A stretch of DNA of 64,000 nt, taken from Ruegeria atlantica (GTDB taxonomy: Bacteria; Pseudomonadota; Alphaproteobacteria; Rhodobacterales; Rhodobacteraceae). The stretch covers positions 372,001 through 436,000 of the forward strand of contig NZ_WQBE01000001.1 of assembly GCF_013032005.1 (NCBI RefSeq), written 5' to 3'. The position numbers and the translations under genes were made by a program. The notes below the pieces were generated by a model, which worked only from the letters and a program-made list of their open reading frames with translations, ran no database searches and was not told the DNA's origin. Of the stretch, positions 1-9,987 are shown one piece after another; within the stretch, counting starts at the first letter, position 1, and every line of letters starts with the position of its first letter.

Positions 1-198
1 GTTTTCAAACCCGGGCAGTTGGTAGGTCGAACAGGTGGGGGTGAATGCACCGGGCAACGAGAACAGGATCACCCGTTTACCGGCAAAGTAATCTGCAGTG
101 GTTTTGTCTTCCCAACGGAACGGGTTGGGGCCTTCGACAGCCTCGTCACGGACGCGGGTGTGAAAGGTTACGTCAGGCAGTTTAGTACCGGATTTCAT
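1..198 (-). CDS. Peroxiredoxin, N-terminal part (runs off the window)
   Basis: The first 66 residues of a thiol peroxidase that reduces peroxides in the cytoplasm. The translation contains a PGAFTPTCS segment, the peroxidatic-cysteine motif of the Prx5-like (AhpE/type II) peroxiredoxins, preceded by a typical KLPDVTFHTR strand. The ATG at 196-198 is the only sensible start. The gene reads leftward off the window edge, so the resolving cysteine and any glutaredoxin fusion cannot be judged. It is divergent from lipA across about 260 bp in which I see no clear element. Confidence 0.9.
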   Translation of the reverse strand, partial: MKSGTKLPDVTFHTRVRDEAVEGPNPFRWEDKTTADYFAGKRVILFSLPGAFTPTCSTYQLPGFEN

Positions 199-462
199 GC
201 TCAATTTCCTGTGATTCATCTGTGAACTGCCGAAGATTTAAAACAGTTCTAAATTGGCTTCAACGTGATTGTTGCTGCGAACGCGAATTCTTGTGAAGTC
301 CTCAAAGCGTGCTGTTTTCAATAAATCTTTGTCGGGATTTGCTGGGTGCTCTTCTGCAATTGCATAGTGCGCTGTTATGGCAGCTATGCATGGGTGGCGT
401 AGCTAACCGCTGCAGTTTATATTATGTCGAAGCAAAATGACCCAAAGTCAGGAAAGCAAACC

Positions 463-1413
463 GTGCGTGATCTGAAGATCCCCGAACAACGTCATCCCGA
501 AAAGGCGCATCGTCAGGACAATGCGCAACCGAAAAAGCCGAAGTGGATTCGCGTAAAGGCACCCGGTGGTAAGGGCTATGCCGAAACTCACAAAATCATG
601 CGCGAGAACAATCTGGTTACTGTCTGCGAAGAGGCCGGGTGTCCGAACGTGGGCGAATGCTGGAGCCAGGGCCACGCCACCATGATGATCATGGGCGAGA
701 TCTGTACCCGCGGCTGTACATTCTGCAACATTGCAACCGGCCGCCCAGATGATCTGGACGCGTTTGAGCCCGGACGCGTGGCACACGCCGTGCAGAAACT
801 GGGGCTGAACCACGTGGTCATAACGTCCGTAGACCGCGATGACCTGACCGACGGTGGGGCGGAACATTTCGCGCAGACCATTCGCGCCGTACGGCACCGT
901 TCGCCCAAGACAACGATCGAAATTCTGACGCCTGATTTTCTGAAATGTGACCCCTCGGTTCTGGAAGTTGTCGTCGAAGCCAAGCCGGACGTGTTCAACC
1001 ACAACCTTGAAACCGTCCCGGGTCTGTATCCCGAAGTACGCCCCGGTGCGCGCTATTTCCATTCGCTGCGCCTATTGCAGCGGGTCAAAGAAATGGACCC
1101 TTCGATTTTCACTAAATCGGGCATCATGGTCGGTCTGGGGGAAGACGAACAGCAGGTCCGGCAAGTCATGGATGACATGCGCGCCGCTGACATCGATTTC
1201 CTGACCATCGGCCAATACCTGCAGCCCACGCCGAAACACCATGGCGTCGACCGCTTTGTCACGCCGGAAGAGTTCGCATCTTATGAGAAAGCAGCCTTTG
1301 GCAAGGGCTTCCTGATGGTTTCCGCAACGCCTCTGACCCGGTCGTCTTACCACGCGGGCGACGATTTTGCCCGCCTGCGCGATGCACGCCAGAAGAAGTT
1401 AGAGCAAGGGTGA
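463..1413 (+). CDS. lipA: Lipoyl synthase (radical SAM)
   Basis: Inserts two sulfurs into octanoyl groups on the E2 and GcvH proteins to make lipoate. Both [4Fe-4S] sites are visible: the auxiliary-cluster cysteines C55, C60 and C66, and the radical-SAM CxxxCxxC at C81, C85 and C88; the C-terminal RSSYHAGD carries the serine ligand. An ATG at 424 would add 13 residues but lacks a ribosome binding site. GTG at 463 has AGGAAAG (450-456) at good spacing, begins with the usual [16 protein letters not shown], and gives 316 residues, as I recall for this group. The stop overlaps the start of the next gene by 4 bp. Confidence 0.95.
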   Translation: MRDLKIPEQRHPEKAHRQDNAQPKKPKWIRVKAPGGKGYAETHKIMRENNLVTVCEEAGCPNVGECWSQGHATMMIMGEICTRGCTFCNIATGRPDDLDAFEPGRVAHAVQKLGLNHVVITSVDRDDLTDGGAEHFAQTIRAVRHRSPKTTIEILTPDFLKCDPSVLEVVVEAKPDVFNHNLETVPGLYPEVRPGARYFHSLRLLQRVKEMDPSIFTKSGIMVGLGEDEQQVRQVMDDMRAADIDFLTIGQYLQPTPKHHGVDRFVTPEEFASYEKAAFGKGFLMVSATPLTRSSYHAGDDFARLRDARQKKLEQG

Positions 1414-2567
1414 CACCTGACACACGCGCGCAGCTTACACGCCTTCGTCACGAACTGCACCAATCTCCGGAACTTTCGGGCCAAGAAGAGTTGACGGCCG
1501 CTCGGATCGCGGACGAATTGCGGGCCCGTGGCGCAGATCAGGTTTTGACGGGAATCGGTGGGCACGGCGTGGCGGGTGTGTTCGACAGCGGGCAGGCCGG
1601 GCCGACAGTTGCCATTCGATGCGAGCTTGATGGTTTGCCTATTCAAGAGCAGTCCGAAGCAGCCTATGCTTCACGCATTTCGGGCAAGGGGCATCTGTGT
1701 GGGCATGACGGGCATATGGTGATGGTTCTGGGTGTCGCAGACCATCTGAACCAGTATCGTCCTCAGCTAGGCCGGGTGGTTTTGATCTTCCAACCCGCTG
1801 AAGAAACCGGGCAGGGGGCCATTGCCTACCGGGCCGACCCCAAGTTTTCCGAGATCGCGCCGGATTATGTGTTTTCCCTGCACAATCTGCCGGGGCTACC
1901 ATTGGGTGATGTGCAGTTGTGCGAAGGACCAGCGAACTGCGCGTCTCGCGGGATGAAGGTTGTTCTGTCGGGCAAGACCTCGCATGCGGCGGCGCCGCAG
2001 GATGGCGTTTCTCCGGCTGGGGCGCTGGCCGCGTTGATGCCGCAAATGGCACGGCTGGGAAGTGGCGGTTCGCTGGACGCCGATTTCGCGCTGACGACCG
2101 TGACGCATGTCAATCTTGGTGAACCGACCTTTGGCGTGGCGCCGGGCCGGGCTGAGCTGTGGGTGACATTGCGCACCGTCGCTGATGCGCGGATGCAAAG
2201 CCTGATCGAAGAGGCCGAGGCGCTGGTTGCGCAAGCGGCGTTGGATCAAGGGCTTAGATACGAGATCACCTATGAAGACGTCTTCGAAGCCTGCGTGAAC
2301 GCGTCTGACGCCGTCGATATCCTAAGCCGATCTTGCTCTGAAACGGATGTACCTTGTGAAGTGACGGCTTACCCGCAGAAGTTCTCGGAAGATTTTGGGC
2401 AGTTCGGCAAAGACGCCAAAGCTGCTATGTTCTGGCTGGGCTCAGGAGTGGGCCACCCACAACTGCACAACCCAGACTACGATTTCCCGGATGCGCTGAT
2501 CCCGGTCGGTACCGGGATTTTCGTAGCCGCCATTCAACAGGTACTGGGCCCGATCAATCCTCGGTAA
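1410..2567 (+). CDS. M20-family amidohydrolase (hippurate hydrolase-like)
   Basis: Zinc-dependent hydrolase of the M20/amidohydrolase family, 385 residues, which cleaves N-acyl amino acids or similar amides in the cytoplasm. The metal-binding CGHDGHM is at residues 97-103 and a PAEETGQG block follows, both typical of hippurate/N-acyl-amino-acid hydrolases. The substrate cannot be told from sequence. It starts on GTG within a GTGA overlap with lipA, so the two are translationally coupled. The 3' end overlaps the convergent hpt gene by 14 bp. Confidence 0.88.
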   Translation: MTPDTRAQLTRLRHELHQSPELSGQEELTAARIADELRARGADQVLTGIGGHGVAGVFDSGQAGPTVAIRCELDGLPIQEQSEAAYASRISGKGHLCGHDGHMVMVLGVADHLNQYRPQLGRVVLIFQPAEETGQGAIAYRADPKFSEIAPDYVFSLHNLPGLPLGDVQLCEGPANCASRGMKVVLSGKTSHAAAPQDGVSPAGALAALMPQMARLGSGGSLDADFALTTVTHVNLGEPTFGVAPGRAELWVTLRTVADARMQSLIEEAEALVAQAALDQGLRYEITYEDVFEACVNASDAVDILSRSCSETDVPCEVTAYPQKFSEDFGQFGKDAKAAMFWLGSGVGHPQLHNPDYDFPDALIPVGTGIFVAAIQQVLGPINPR

Positions 2568-3096
2568 AGCGAACCTTGCCGATGAACGGCAGGTTACGAT
2601 TGCGCTGCGCGTAGTCGATTCCATAACCCACAACAAATTCATCCGGAATTTCGAACCCGATCCAGTCGGATCGGAAATCGACCTCGCGCCGGCTGGGTTT
2701 GTCTAGCAGAGCGATAGATCTCAGTCGCGCGGGTTTACGGCTTTGCAGCAAATGGGTGACATGGTTCAGCGTGTGGCCGGTATCGACGATATCCTCGACG
2801 ACCAGAACGTCGCGCCCTTCGATAGCGCCGCGCAAGTCCTTGAGAATGCGCACTTCCCGGCTGCTCTCCATTGAATCGCCATAGGATGACGCTTCAAGGA
2901 AATCCACCTCGATCGGCAGGTCCAGCTCGCGCACTAGGTCGGCAATAAAGACGAAACTACCGCGCAACAGGCCGACCACGACCAGCTTGTCGGTGTCTTT
3001 GTATTCAGCGCTGATTTCGCGACACAACTCCTCGATCCGGGCGGCGATGGCCTTCGCCGAGATCATCTCATCTATCACATATGCACGGTCGCTCAT
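2554..3096 (-). CDS. hpt: Hypoxanthine phosphoribosyltransferase
   Basis: Purine salvage enzyme that converts hypoxanthine (and guanine) with PRPP to IMP or GMP. The PRPP-binding loop [10 protein letters not shown] lies at about residues 101-110, and the C-terminal part has the [20 protein letters not shown] block of the family. An upstream in-frame ATG at 3150 exists, but the ATG at 3094-3096 has AAGGGGGC in front and gives the usual 180 residues beginning [11 protein letters not shown]. It converges on, and overlaps, the amidohydrolase gene. Confidence 0.93.
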   Translation of the reverse strand: MSDRAYVIDEMISAKAIAARIEELCREISAEYKDTDKLVVVGLLRGSFVFIADLVRELDLPIEVDFLEASSYGDSMESSREVRILKDLRGAIEGRDVLVVEDIVDTGHTLNHVTHLLQSRKPARLRSIALLDKPSRREVDFRSDWIGFEIPDEFVVGYGIDYAQRNRNLPFIGKVRFTED

Positions 3097-3168
3097 CGCT
3101 GCCCCCTTGATCTTTGGCGCGCAACATACGAAATCACGCGCCATTGTCACCTGTTAATACTGGACGCC

Positions 3169-3615
3169 ATGCCTACTCATTCGGAAACCCGCCACCTGCC
3201 GTATACGGCGCAGCAGATGTACGACCTGATCGCGGACGTGGCGAAGTATCCCGAATTTCTACCCTGGTGTGCCGCGGCCCGTATTCGCCGGACCTATGCC
3301 GCGGGCGAGGCGCAGGTGATGGAGGCGGACCTGATCATCTCGTTCAAAGTTTTCCGTGAAAGGTTTGGCAGCCGGGTGACGCTGTTTCCTGATCAGATGA
3401 GGATCGACACGGAATACCTGGACGGCCCTTTCAAATACATGAAATCTGATTGGCAGTTCGCAGACGCACCCGAGGGTGGCTGCAACGTGTCCTTCCACGT
3501 GGATTTCGAATTCAAGAACGCCATACTGCAAGGCATCATCGGAGTTGTGTTCAACGAGGCGATGCACCGGATCGTACAGGCGTTCGAAACCCGTGCTGCG
3601 GATTTGTACGGCTAG
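3169..3615 (+). CDS. COQ10/RatA-type START-domain protein
   Basis: A 148-residue single-domain protein of the polyketide-cyclase/START family, like mitochondrial Coq10 (ubiquinone binding) and bacterial RatA. The opening HLPYTAQQMYDLIADVAKYPEFLPWC is the family signature. In alphaproteobacteria a role in ubiquinone function is more plausible than the 'ribosome association toxin' name often attached to these proteins, but that is inference. It is divergent from hpt and followed 37 bp later by the MmgE/PrpD gene. Confidence 0.85.
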   Translation: MPTHSETRHLPYTAQQMYDLIADVAKYPEFLPWCAAARIRRTYAAGEAQVMEADLIISFKVFRERFGSRVTLFPDQMRIDTEYLDGPFKYMKSDWQFADAPEGGCNVSFHVDFEFKNAILQGIIGVVFNEAMHRIVQAFETRAADLYG

Positions 3616-3652
3616 GTCTTTACCCGCATACGGCGCACGCTAGACTGCGCCC

Positions 3653-4948
3653 ATGAGCGATTTTTCCACATCACTTGCAGGGTTTGCTGCCGGACCTGTC
3701 GAGACGACAATGCAAACGCGAGTCGTCACGTCTTTGTCTGTATTAGACTGGATTGCTGTAGGTCGGGCTGGGGTTGATGAGCCTGTCTCTAAAGCGGTGC
3801 GTGACCTTGTGTTAGGCGAAGAGGGCGCCGCGCAGGCGCATCTTTTTGGCGGTAGGGCGGCGCCGTTGCGTGGGGCGGCATTGGTCAATGGCACCGTGTC
3901 GCATGCATTGGATTACGATGACACGCACTTTGCCCATATCGGTCACCCTTCTGTTGCGATTCTGCCCGCCGCGCTGGCGCTGAGTGAATGGGATGACCGC
4001 ATCCTGGTCGATTTCCTTGAGGCCGCGCTGGTGGGGATGGAGGTTTCGATCCGTGTCGGGCTGTGGCTTGGACGGGATCACTATCAGGCGGGGTTTCACC
4101 AAACCGCTACGGCAGGCGCGTTCGGTGCGGCCGTTGCGGCAGGGCGCATCCTTGGCTTCGACGCGGATCAGATGCAAAAAACGCTTGGGTTGACGGCCAC
4201 CCGCGCGGCTGGCCTCAAGACGCAATTCGGAACAATGGGAAAACCCTATAATGCAGGGCTTGCGGCCTCGGCCGGGGTCGAGGCAACGTTGCTGATCGCT
4301 AAAGGCTTCACGCCGAACATGAACGCTTTGGAAGGTCAGTATGGGTTTGGTGCGACCCATAGCGGCCAGGCGGATGCGCAAACCGCTTTAGATGGGTTGG
4401 GCGATGAATGGCTGTTCGAAACAGTCAGCCATAAGTTCCATGCCTGTTGCCACGGCCTACACGCCGCGCTTGAGGCCGCGCGTGATCTGGATATCGCCGA
4501 ACCCGAAGTGGCCGAGATCAAGATCAAGACCCACCCGCGCTGGATGAGCGTTTGTAACCAGATGTCTCCGACGACCGGGCTGGGGGCGAAGTTTTCATAT
4601 CGCACCGTGATTGCCATGCAGGCGCTTGGCCATGATACGGCCTTGCCGGACAGCTATTCGGAAAAGGTCTGTGCTGATCCGCGACTGATATCCTTACGCG
4701 ACAGGATCGCGGTTGAGGCGGATGAGACCCTGACGGAAACGCAGGCGCATCTGACCCTGCTGCGCCGCGACGGGGCGCGGCTTGAAGCGACGCATGATCT
4801 GATGGCACCGATGACCCTGTCTGATCGCGAAGACCGCGTGCGCGGCAAGGCAGGCAAGCTGATCGGTGGCGAAGAGGCGGACGCGATCTGGTCGATGCTG
4901 CGCACCGGCGGTCGCGCCCGCGATTTGGCACGGATGCTGGCGGGTTAA
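3653..4948 (+). CDS. MmgE/PrpD family protein
   Basis: A 431-residue member of the MmgE/PrpD family, which includes 2-methylcitrate dehydratase, iminodisuccinate epimerase and cis-aconitate decarboxylase. Visible hallmarks are the [10 protein letters not shown] segment near residues 83-92 and the [16 protein letters not shown] block in the second half. No propionate genes (prpB, prpC) are near, so the methylcitrate role is not supported and the substrate is unknown. It converges on pyrC with overlapping stop codons (4945-4948). Confidence 0.85.
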   Translation: MSDFSTSLAGFAAGPVETTMQTRVVTSLSVLDWIAVGRAGVDEPVSKAVRDLVLGEEGAAQAHLFGGRAAPLRGAALVNGTVSHALDYDDTHFAHIGHPSVAILPAALALSEWDDRILVDFLEAALVGMEVSIRVGLWLGRDHYQAGFHQTATAGAFGAAVAAGRILGFDADQMQKTLGLTATRAAGLKTQFGTMGKPYNAGLAASAGVEATLLIAKGFTPNMNALEGQYGFGATHSGQADAQTALDGLGDEWLFETVSHKFHACCHGLHAALEAARDLDIAEPEVAEIKIKTHPRWMSVCNQMSPTTGLGAKFSYRTVIAMQALGHDTALPDSYSEKVCADPRLISLRDRIAVEADETLTETQAHLTLLRRDGARLEATHDLMAPMTLSDREDRVRGKAGKLIGGEEADAIWSMLRTGGRARDLARMLAG

Positions 4949-5982
4949 ACCACGCGCCAGTGCAAAGCGAAGCCCGGCTCAAACACCGTCACGGGGCCGT
5001 CCTCGGTCTCGATTTTGTTCGGGTATTCCACGGGGGCGCCTTTGGTCAGGGTAATGGTGTCTTCGTTCACCGGTAGGCGGTAGAACGCAGGCCCGTTGAG
5101 CGAGACGAAGCCTTCCAGCTTGTCCAGCGCACCTTGGGATTCGAACATCTCAGCCACCAGCGACATTGTGTTTGTCGCGGTGAAACAGCCGGCACAACCG
5201 CAGGCCATTTCCTTGTTGGCATCCGTATGCGGCGCGCTGTCGGTGCCCAGGAAATACCGCGCATCTCCCGAGGTCGCAGCGGCCAGCAGCGCCAGTCGGT
5301 GTTCCTCTCGCTTGGCGACAGGCAAGCAGTAGTAGTGCGGTTTGATCCCACCGACCAGAATGTGGTTGCGGTTGATGATCAGGTGGTGCGCCGTGATGGT
5401 CGCGCCCAGATCAGCGTCGTTCGATTTCACATAATCCACACCGTCTTTGGTCGTGATGTGTTCCATCACCACGCGCAGTCCGGGTGTCGCCTTGCGGATC
5501 GGATCCAGAATACGGTCGATGAACACGGCCTCACGGTCGAAGATGTCGACCTCGGGGTCGGTGACCTCGCCATGGACGCATAAGGGCAGTCCGATCTCGG
5601 CCATCTTTTCCAACACCGAGCGGACATTGTCGAAATCCTGCACGCCCGAGGCTGAGTTGGTCGTGGCGCCCGCCGGATACAGTTTGACCGCTTTGACCAA
5701 CCCGCTGGCATGCGCGGCGGCCACGTCCTCGGCATCGGTGTCTTCGGTCAAATAAAGCGTCATCAGCGGCTCAAAGCTCATGCCATCGGGCAGGGCAGCC
5801 AGGATACGGTCGCGATAAGCGGCGGCCTGATCGCCGCGCACGACCGGCGGCACCAAGTTCGGCATGATGATGGCACGGGCAAAATGTCGCGCGGTTTCGG
5901 GCAAGACGGCCTGCAGCATAGCGCCGTCGCGCAAGTGCAGATGCCAGTCGTCGGGGCGGCGGATCGTGATGCTATCGGTCAT
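4945..5982 (-). CDS. pyrC: Dihydroorotase
   Basis: Third step of pyrimidine synthesis, cyclising carbamoyl aspartate to dihydroorotate. The DWHLHLRDG zinc-binding motif is at residues 12-20, with [15 protein letters not shown] and the later GTDSAPH block that supplies the catalytic Asp. The length of 345 residues matches the E. coli-type (class II) enzyme. The start is the ATG at 5980-5982. It stands alone on this strand; the neighbouring MoxR gene is divergent about 130 bp away. Confidence 0.95.
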   Translation of the reverse strand: MTDSITIRRPDDWHLHLRDGAMLQAVLPETARHFARAIIMPNLVPPVVRGDQAAAYRDRILAALPDGMSFEPLMTLYLTEDTDAEDVAAAHASGLVKAVKLYPAGATTNSASGVQDFDNVRSVLEKMAEIGLPLCVHGEVTDPEVDIFDREAVFIDRILDPIRKATPGLRVVMEHITTKDGVDYVKSNDADLGATITAHHLIINRNHILVGGIKPHYYCLPVAKREEHRLALLAAATSGDARYFLGTDSAPHTDANKEMACGCAGCFTATNTMSLVAEMFESQGALDKLEGFVSLNGPAFYRLPVNEDTITLTKGAPVEYPNKIETEDGPVTVFEPGFALHWRVV

Positions 5983-6115
5983 GGCGCACCGGCTAGCACA
6001 GAGCCCGCCGCCGGAAAAGACCTTGTCAACGACTCAGATCACCGTATGTCTGAAAGACTATGGCCTTGACGCTTGTACACAGCCATGACCAGTTGAGGCG
6101 AAGGAGAAGATTGAC

Positions 6116-7024
6116 ATGACACAGCCGGATTCCATTGACGCCGTTCAAAAAATGCTGGGCGCGCAGGGCTATGTCTGCGGGCGGGCCTTGGCTACGGTTG
6201 TGTTTCTGTCGCTAAAATTGGGCCGGCCGTTGTTTCTGGAAGGTGAGGCCGGGGTCGGAAAAACCGAAATCGCCAAGGCAATGGCCGCCGGACTGAACCG
6301 ACGCCTAATCCGGTTGCAGTGTTACGAGGGGTTGGATGCGTCCTCGGCCGTTTATGAATGGAATTTCCCGGCACAGATGGTGGCGATCCGCACGGCCGAG
6401 GCGGCGGGCGGGGCAGATCGCGGGACCTTGCAGTCTGAGTTGTTCTCGGATGAGTACCTTGTCGAGCGCCCATTGCTGCAGGCCATGCGCCCGGACGAAA
6501 ATGGTGCGCCGGTCCTGCTGATTGACGAACTGGACCGAACCGACGAACCCTTTGAGGCCTTTTTGCTTGAAGCGCTCAGCGATTTTCAGGTCACCATTCC
6601 CGAACTGGGTACTGTTAAAGCGCCCCAGCCACCGATCGTGATCGTGACCTCAAACCGCACGCGCGAGGTGCATGACGCGCTGAAACGGCGTTGCTTATAT
6701 CACTGGGTCGACTTTCCCGATTTCGACCGTGAGATCGAAATCCTTCACACCAGAGCCCCCGAAGCGACCGAGGCGCTCAGCCGTGAGGTCGTTGCTTTTG
6801 TTCAACGTCTGCGCACCGAGGATCTGTTCAAGAAACCCGGCGTGGCCGAGACGTTAGACTGGGCCAAATGCTTGCTGGCGCTGGACGTGATCAACCTAAG
6901 CCCCGAAGTGATCGGCGACACGCTGGGCGCGATCCTGAAATACCAAGACGACATTCAAAAGCTGCAGGGGTCCGAGGCTAAGCGGATTTTGGATCAGGCG
7001 AAAGCTGATCTGGAATTGGCCTGA
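6116..7024 (+). CDS. MoxR-family AAA+ ATPase (CoxD-like)
   Basis: A 302-residue AAA+ ATPase with Walker A GEAGVGKT at residues 43-50, Walker B LLIDELDR, and the MoxR-specific C-terminal helical part. MoxR ATPases act as chaperone-like factors together with a VWA-domain partner to mature metalloenzymes. The next gene is exactly such a partner, starting on the last base of this stop codon. CoxD and CoxE play this role for the molybdenum-copper CO dehydrogenase, and the coxSLM genes lie downstream, so it probably serves that enzyme. A GGAGAAG ribosome site precedes the ATG. Confidence 0.88.
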   Translation: MTQPDSIDAVQKMLGAQGYVCGRALATVVFLSLKLGRPLFLEGEAGVGKTEIAKAMAAGLNRRLIRLQCYEGLDASSAVYEWNFPAQMVAIRTAEAAGGADRGTLQSELFSDEYLVERPLLQAMRPDENGAPVLLIDELDRTDEPFEAFLLEALSDFQVTIPELGTVKAPQPPIVIVTSNRTREVHDALKRRCLYHWVDFPDFDREIEILHTRAPEATEALSREVVAFVQRLRTEDLFKKPGVAETLDWAKCLLALDVINLSPEVIGDTLGAILKYQDDIQKLQGSEAKRILDQAKADLELA

Positions 7025-8280
7025 TGGCCGAACAACTACCGCTTGATATCCCCGACAATCCAAAGCTGGCGCAAAACATCACTCATTTTGCGCGAGCCTT
7101 GCGCAAGGCCGGTTTGCCCATCGGGACAGGTCGGGTGGTTGATGCCATACGTGCCGTTCAGGCAGCAGGATTTACAGAGAAACAGGATTTCTACTGGACC
7201 TTGCACGCTTGTTTCGTGAACCGCCCCGAACATCGCACGGTGTTTGCGCAGGTCTTTCGCCTGTATTGGCGCGACCCGCGGTATCTTGAACATATGATGT
7301 CCTTGATGTTGCCCGCGATCCGTGGCGTGCAAGAGGAACGCAAGGCCGACGCCGCCGAAAAGCGTGCGGCTGAGGCGTTGTTGGACGGAGTCGAACGTGA
7401 CCCGCCAGACGTTGATGAGGACGAGGGCGAAACAGAGCTGGAGATCGACGCCTCAAAAACCGCGTCGACCGAGGAATTGTTGCGCAGCCTGGATTTCGAA
7501 CAGATGAGTACTGCCGAGATCGCGCAGGCCAAACGCATGCTGGCGCGATTGGCTTTGCCCGTAAAGCCGATCGAATCTCGCCGTGGGCAAGCCAGCCATC
7601 TGGGGCACCGGATTGACCGTGCGCGGACCTTACGAGCGGCCATGCGTCAAGGCGGAGAACTGCGTGATATCGCCCGCCTAAAGCCCAAGCCGCGTTGGCC
7701 CAACCTTGTGGTGCTGTGTGATATTTCGGGATCGATGAGCCAATACAGCCGGCTTATCTTGCACTTCCTGCACTCTGTTTCGAACACCAAGGGGGCGGGA
7801 TGGGCCAAGGTGCATGCCTTTACCTTTGGCACACGCCTGACCAACATCACCCGTCATTTGCAACAACGCGATGTGGATGCAGCACTTGCTGCGGCTGGTG
7901 CCGAAGCGCAAGACTGGGAGGGCGGAACCCGGATCGGAGAATGCCTGCACGCGTTCAACCGCGATTGGTCGCGCAGGGTTATGGGGCAGGGGGCGGTGGT
8001 TTTGCTGATCTCAGACGGGCTGGATCGCGGCGACCCCGACGCGTTGGGTCGAGAGGTGGAACGGCTACATCTGTCGTCTCGCCGCCTGATCTGGCTTAAT
8101 CCGCTGTTGCGTTGGGATGGGTTCATGCCCAAGGCGCAGGGCGTGGTGGCCATGCTGCCGCATGTGGACAGTTTCCGCGCCGGTCATTCAATTGCGTCAC
8201 TGGAAGACCTAGCCGCCGCAATCTCAAAGCCTGATGATATGGGTGAGAAAGCGCGGCTGATGACCGCGCTTTCCGGCTGA
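7024..8280 (+). CDS. VWA-domain protein, CoxE-like
   Basis: A 418-residue von Willebrand factor A protein of the CoxE family. The MIDAS metal site shows as CDISGSMS with the Asp at residue 233. The segment at about residues 120-145 is very acidic, with runs of Asp and Glu. It is coupled to the MoxR ATPase (ATG overlaps the TGA). In the established CoxD/CoxE pair this partner helps insert copper or sulfur into CO dehydrogenase; for this form II locus the exact client is unknown. Confidence 0.88.
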   Translation: MAEQLPLDIPDNPKLAQNITHFARALRKAGLPIGTGRVVDAIRAVQAAGFTEKQDFYWTLHACFVNRPEHRTVFAQVFRLYWRDPRYLEHMMSLMLPAIRGVQEERKADAAEKRAAEALLDGVERDPPDVDEDEGETELEIDASKTASTEELLRSLDFEQMSTAEIAQAKRMLARLALPVKPIESRRGQASHLGHRIDRARTLRAAMRQGGELRDIARLKPKPRWPNLVVLCDISGSMSQYSRLILHFLHSVSNTKGAGWAKVHAFTFGTRLTNITRHLQQRDVDAALAAAGAEAQDWEGGTRIGECLHAFNRDWSRRVMGQGAVVLLISDGLDRGDPDALGREVERLHLSSRRLIWLNPLLRWDGFMPKAQGVVAMLPHVDSFRAGHSIASLEDLAAAISKPDDMGEKARLMTALSG

Positions 8281-8283
8281 CCC

Positions 8284-8784
8284 TTAGCCCAGCTGTTCTT
8301 CGTTGCACTTACGCGCCATTTCCATGGCCTTGTAGGTGCCGGTCAAATCAACGGTGAAGGCGAATTCCTTTTCCGGGAACACGATCATGACCTTTTGTTT
8401 TGCGATATCCTCAGCGAATTGGGGATCATCTGACAGAACATAGCCGCCAGAATAGCCCTTGGTAATGTTACCCTTCATGCCGGTGGCTTCGCCGACATAA
8501 ACGTTGTCGCCCAGCAGAATCGCCACGGCTTCTTTTTCGCCACGCTTGATGTCGGTCTTGGCTTTGGTGAATACGCCCACATAGCCTACGCCACGATCTT
8601 CGGTCAGCCCCATCTGCACCACGTTTTCAGCGCTATCTACGGCCTCGATCAGGCAGGATTTCTTTTCCTGGTCGATGAAGACCTTCCACCCTTCAACTTC
8701 GCCATAACGCAGGAAGGTATCCGCGCTGACGGCGGTTGAAGCCAACAGGGCGATTGCTGTTCCGAGTGTAAAAATGCGTTTCAA
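8284..8784 (-). CDS. Secreted protein of unknown function
   Basis: A 166-residue protein with a clear signal peptide (KRIFTLGTAIALLASTAVSA) and no recognisable enzymatic motif. The mature part has a GWKVFIDQEKKSC stretch and a late cysteine, vaguely like IalB-type periplasmic proteins, but I would not name it so. The TTG at 8782-8784 is chosen as start because GGGAGA stands six bases before it and the signal peptide begins right there; an ATG 90 bp upstream would bury it. It sits on the opposite strand inside the cox-related locus, abutting the VWA gene, and is probably unrelated to it. Confidence 0.75.
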   Translation of the reverse strand: MKRIFTLGTAIALLASTAVSADTFLRYGEVEGWKVFIDQEKKSCLIEAVDSAENVVQMGLTEDRGVGYVGVFTKAKTDIKRGEKEAVAILLGDNVYVGEATGMKGNITKGYSGGYVLSDDPQFAEDIAKQKVMIVFPEKEFAFTVDLTGTYKAMEMARKCNEEQLG

Positions 8785-9018
8785 GTCTCTGTCTCCCTTG
8801 CGAAAATAAAATATGCGCATACTAGAATGCACTAGTCGCGCGTGTAAGCTAGAATCAGGCTCCGTGACAATCAATCCCTTGCGGTTATGGCGGGTATCCG
8901 GGCTAAATTGCGCCGAAGGTTCCGAACTTCGAACTCACGCACAGAGTTGATGATCGGGTTTCCTTTTCATATGGCGAAACCTGCCTATGTTGGGTCAGAA
9001 CGCTGGCGGAGAGTGTTA

Positions 9019-9987
9019 ATGGACAGATTCGACAACAGCCTGGAAACGGCCTTGCGCTGGTTCAGTGAAGGGCAGCCCACAGCTCTGGCCACAGTGGTGG
9101 AGACCTGGGGCAGTGCCCCACGCCGTGTTGGTGCGCAACTGGTCATAGGTGCGGATGGACGGATCGAAGGCTCGGTCTCGGGCGGTTGTGTCGAAGGCGC
9201 CGTTGTGGTCGAGGCGCTGGAGGCGATCGACGAAGGCGAAGCGCGCCTGTTGGAATTCGGCGTCAGCGACGAGGACGCCTTTGCCGTGGGTCTGGCCTGT
9301 GGTGGTACTATCCGGGTTCTGGTCGAGCCGGTGGGCAGCGTGCTGCCCGAACCTATGCTGCGTGAGCTGGTTAAGGCGCGTGCCGGGCGTGACCCCGTGG
9401 CATACGAAGTGAACATCGAAACCGGTCATCGAGCCCTGCGCCGCAACGCTTATGCAGACCGGTTGCGTATGGACCGTTCGGGGTTTGAGGAAGATGGCCA
9501 AACATTCGTCGCGGTCCATAATCCCCCGCTGCGGCTTATCATTGTTGGCGCAGTACATATCGCGCAGGCGTTAGTGCCTATGGCGCGGATCGCCGGGTAT
9601 GACCCGGCTATCATCGATCCTCGCGACGCTTTTGCCTCGGACGCACGATTTCCGGGTGAGAAGATTTTGACCGATTGGCCGGATGAGGCGGTGGCCAAAC
9701 TGGGCTTGGACGCGCGCACGGCGGTGGTGCTGTTGACCCATGACCCAAAGCTGGACGATCCAGCCTTGGAATCAGCTCTGCAGGCGGGCGTGTTCTATAT
9801 CGGCGCTCTGGGATCGACCCGAACTCATGCCAAGCGGGTGGCACGGATGAAAGAGGCCGGCTTTACCGACGCACAGGTCGCCCGCATTCATGGCCCCATC
9901 GGGTTGGATATCGGGGCTGCGGGGCCTTCGGAAATCGCCGTGGCCATTTTGGCGCAAATGACAGCCGTGCTGCGAGGCAAAGCGTGA
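9019..9987 (+). CDS. XdhC/CoxF-family molybdenum cofactor maturation protein
   Basis: A 322-residue XdhC-type protein that binds molybdenum cofactor and delivers its sulfurated form to xanthine dehydrogenase-family enzymes. The N-terminal XdhC/CoxI domain shows GGCVEGAVVVEA and ACGGTIRVLVEP; the C-terminal Rossmann-like part shows LLTHDPKLDDPAL and IGALGSTRTHAKR. An upstream ATG at 8887 would add 44 unlikely residues; the ATG at 9019 has GGAGAG ahead. The stop overlaps the GTG start of the next gene, so both are translated together. Confidence 0.88.
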   Translation: MDRFDNSLETALRWFSEGQPTALATVVETWGSAPRRVGAQLVIGADGRIEGSVSGGCVEGAVVVEALEAIDEGEARLLEFGVSDEDAFAVGLACGGTIRVLVEPVGSVLPEPMLRELVKARAGRDPVAYEVNIETGHRALRRNAYADRLRMDRSGFEEDGQTFVAVHNPPLRLIIVGAVHIAQALVPMARIAGYDPAIIDPRDAFASDARFPGEKILTDWPDEAVAKLGLDARTAVVLLTHDPKLDDPALESALQAGVFYIGALGSTRTHAKRVARMKEAGFTDAQVARIHGPIGLDIGAAGPSEIAVAILAQMTAVLRGKA

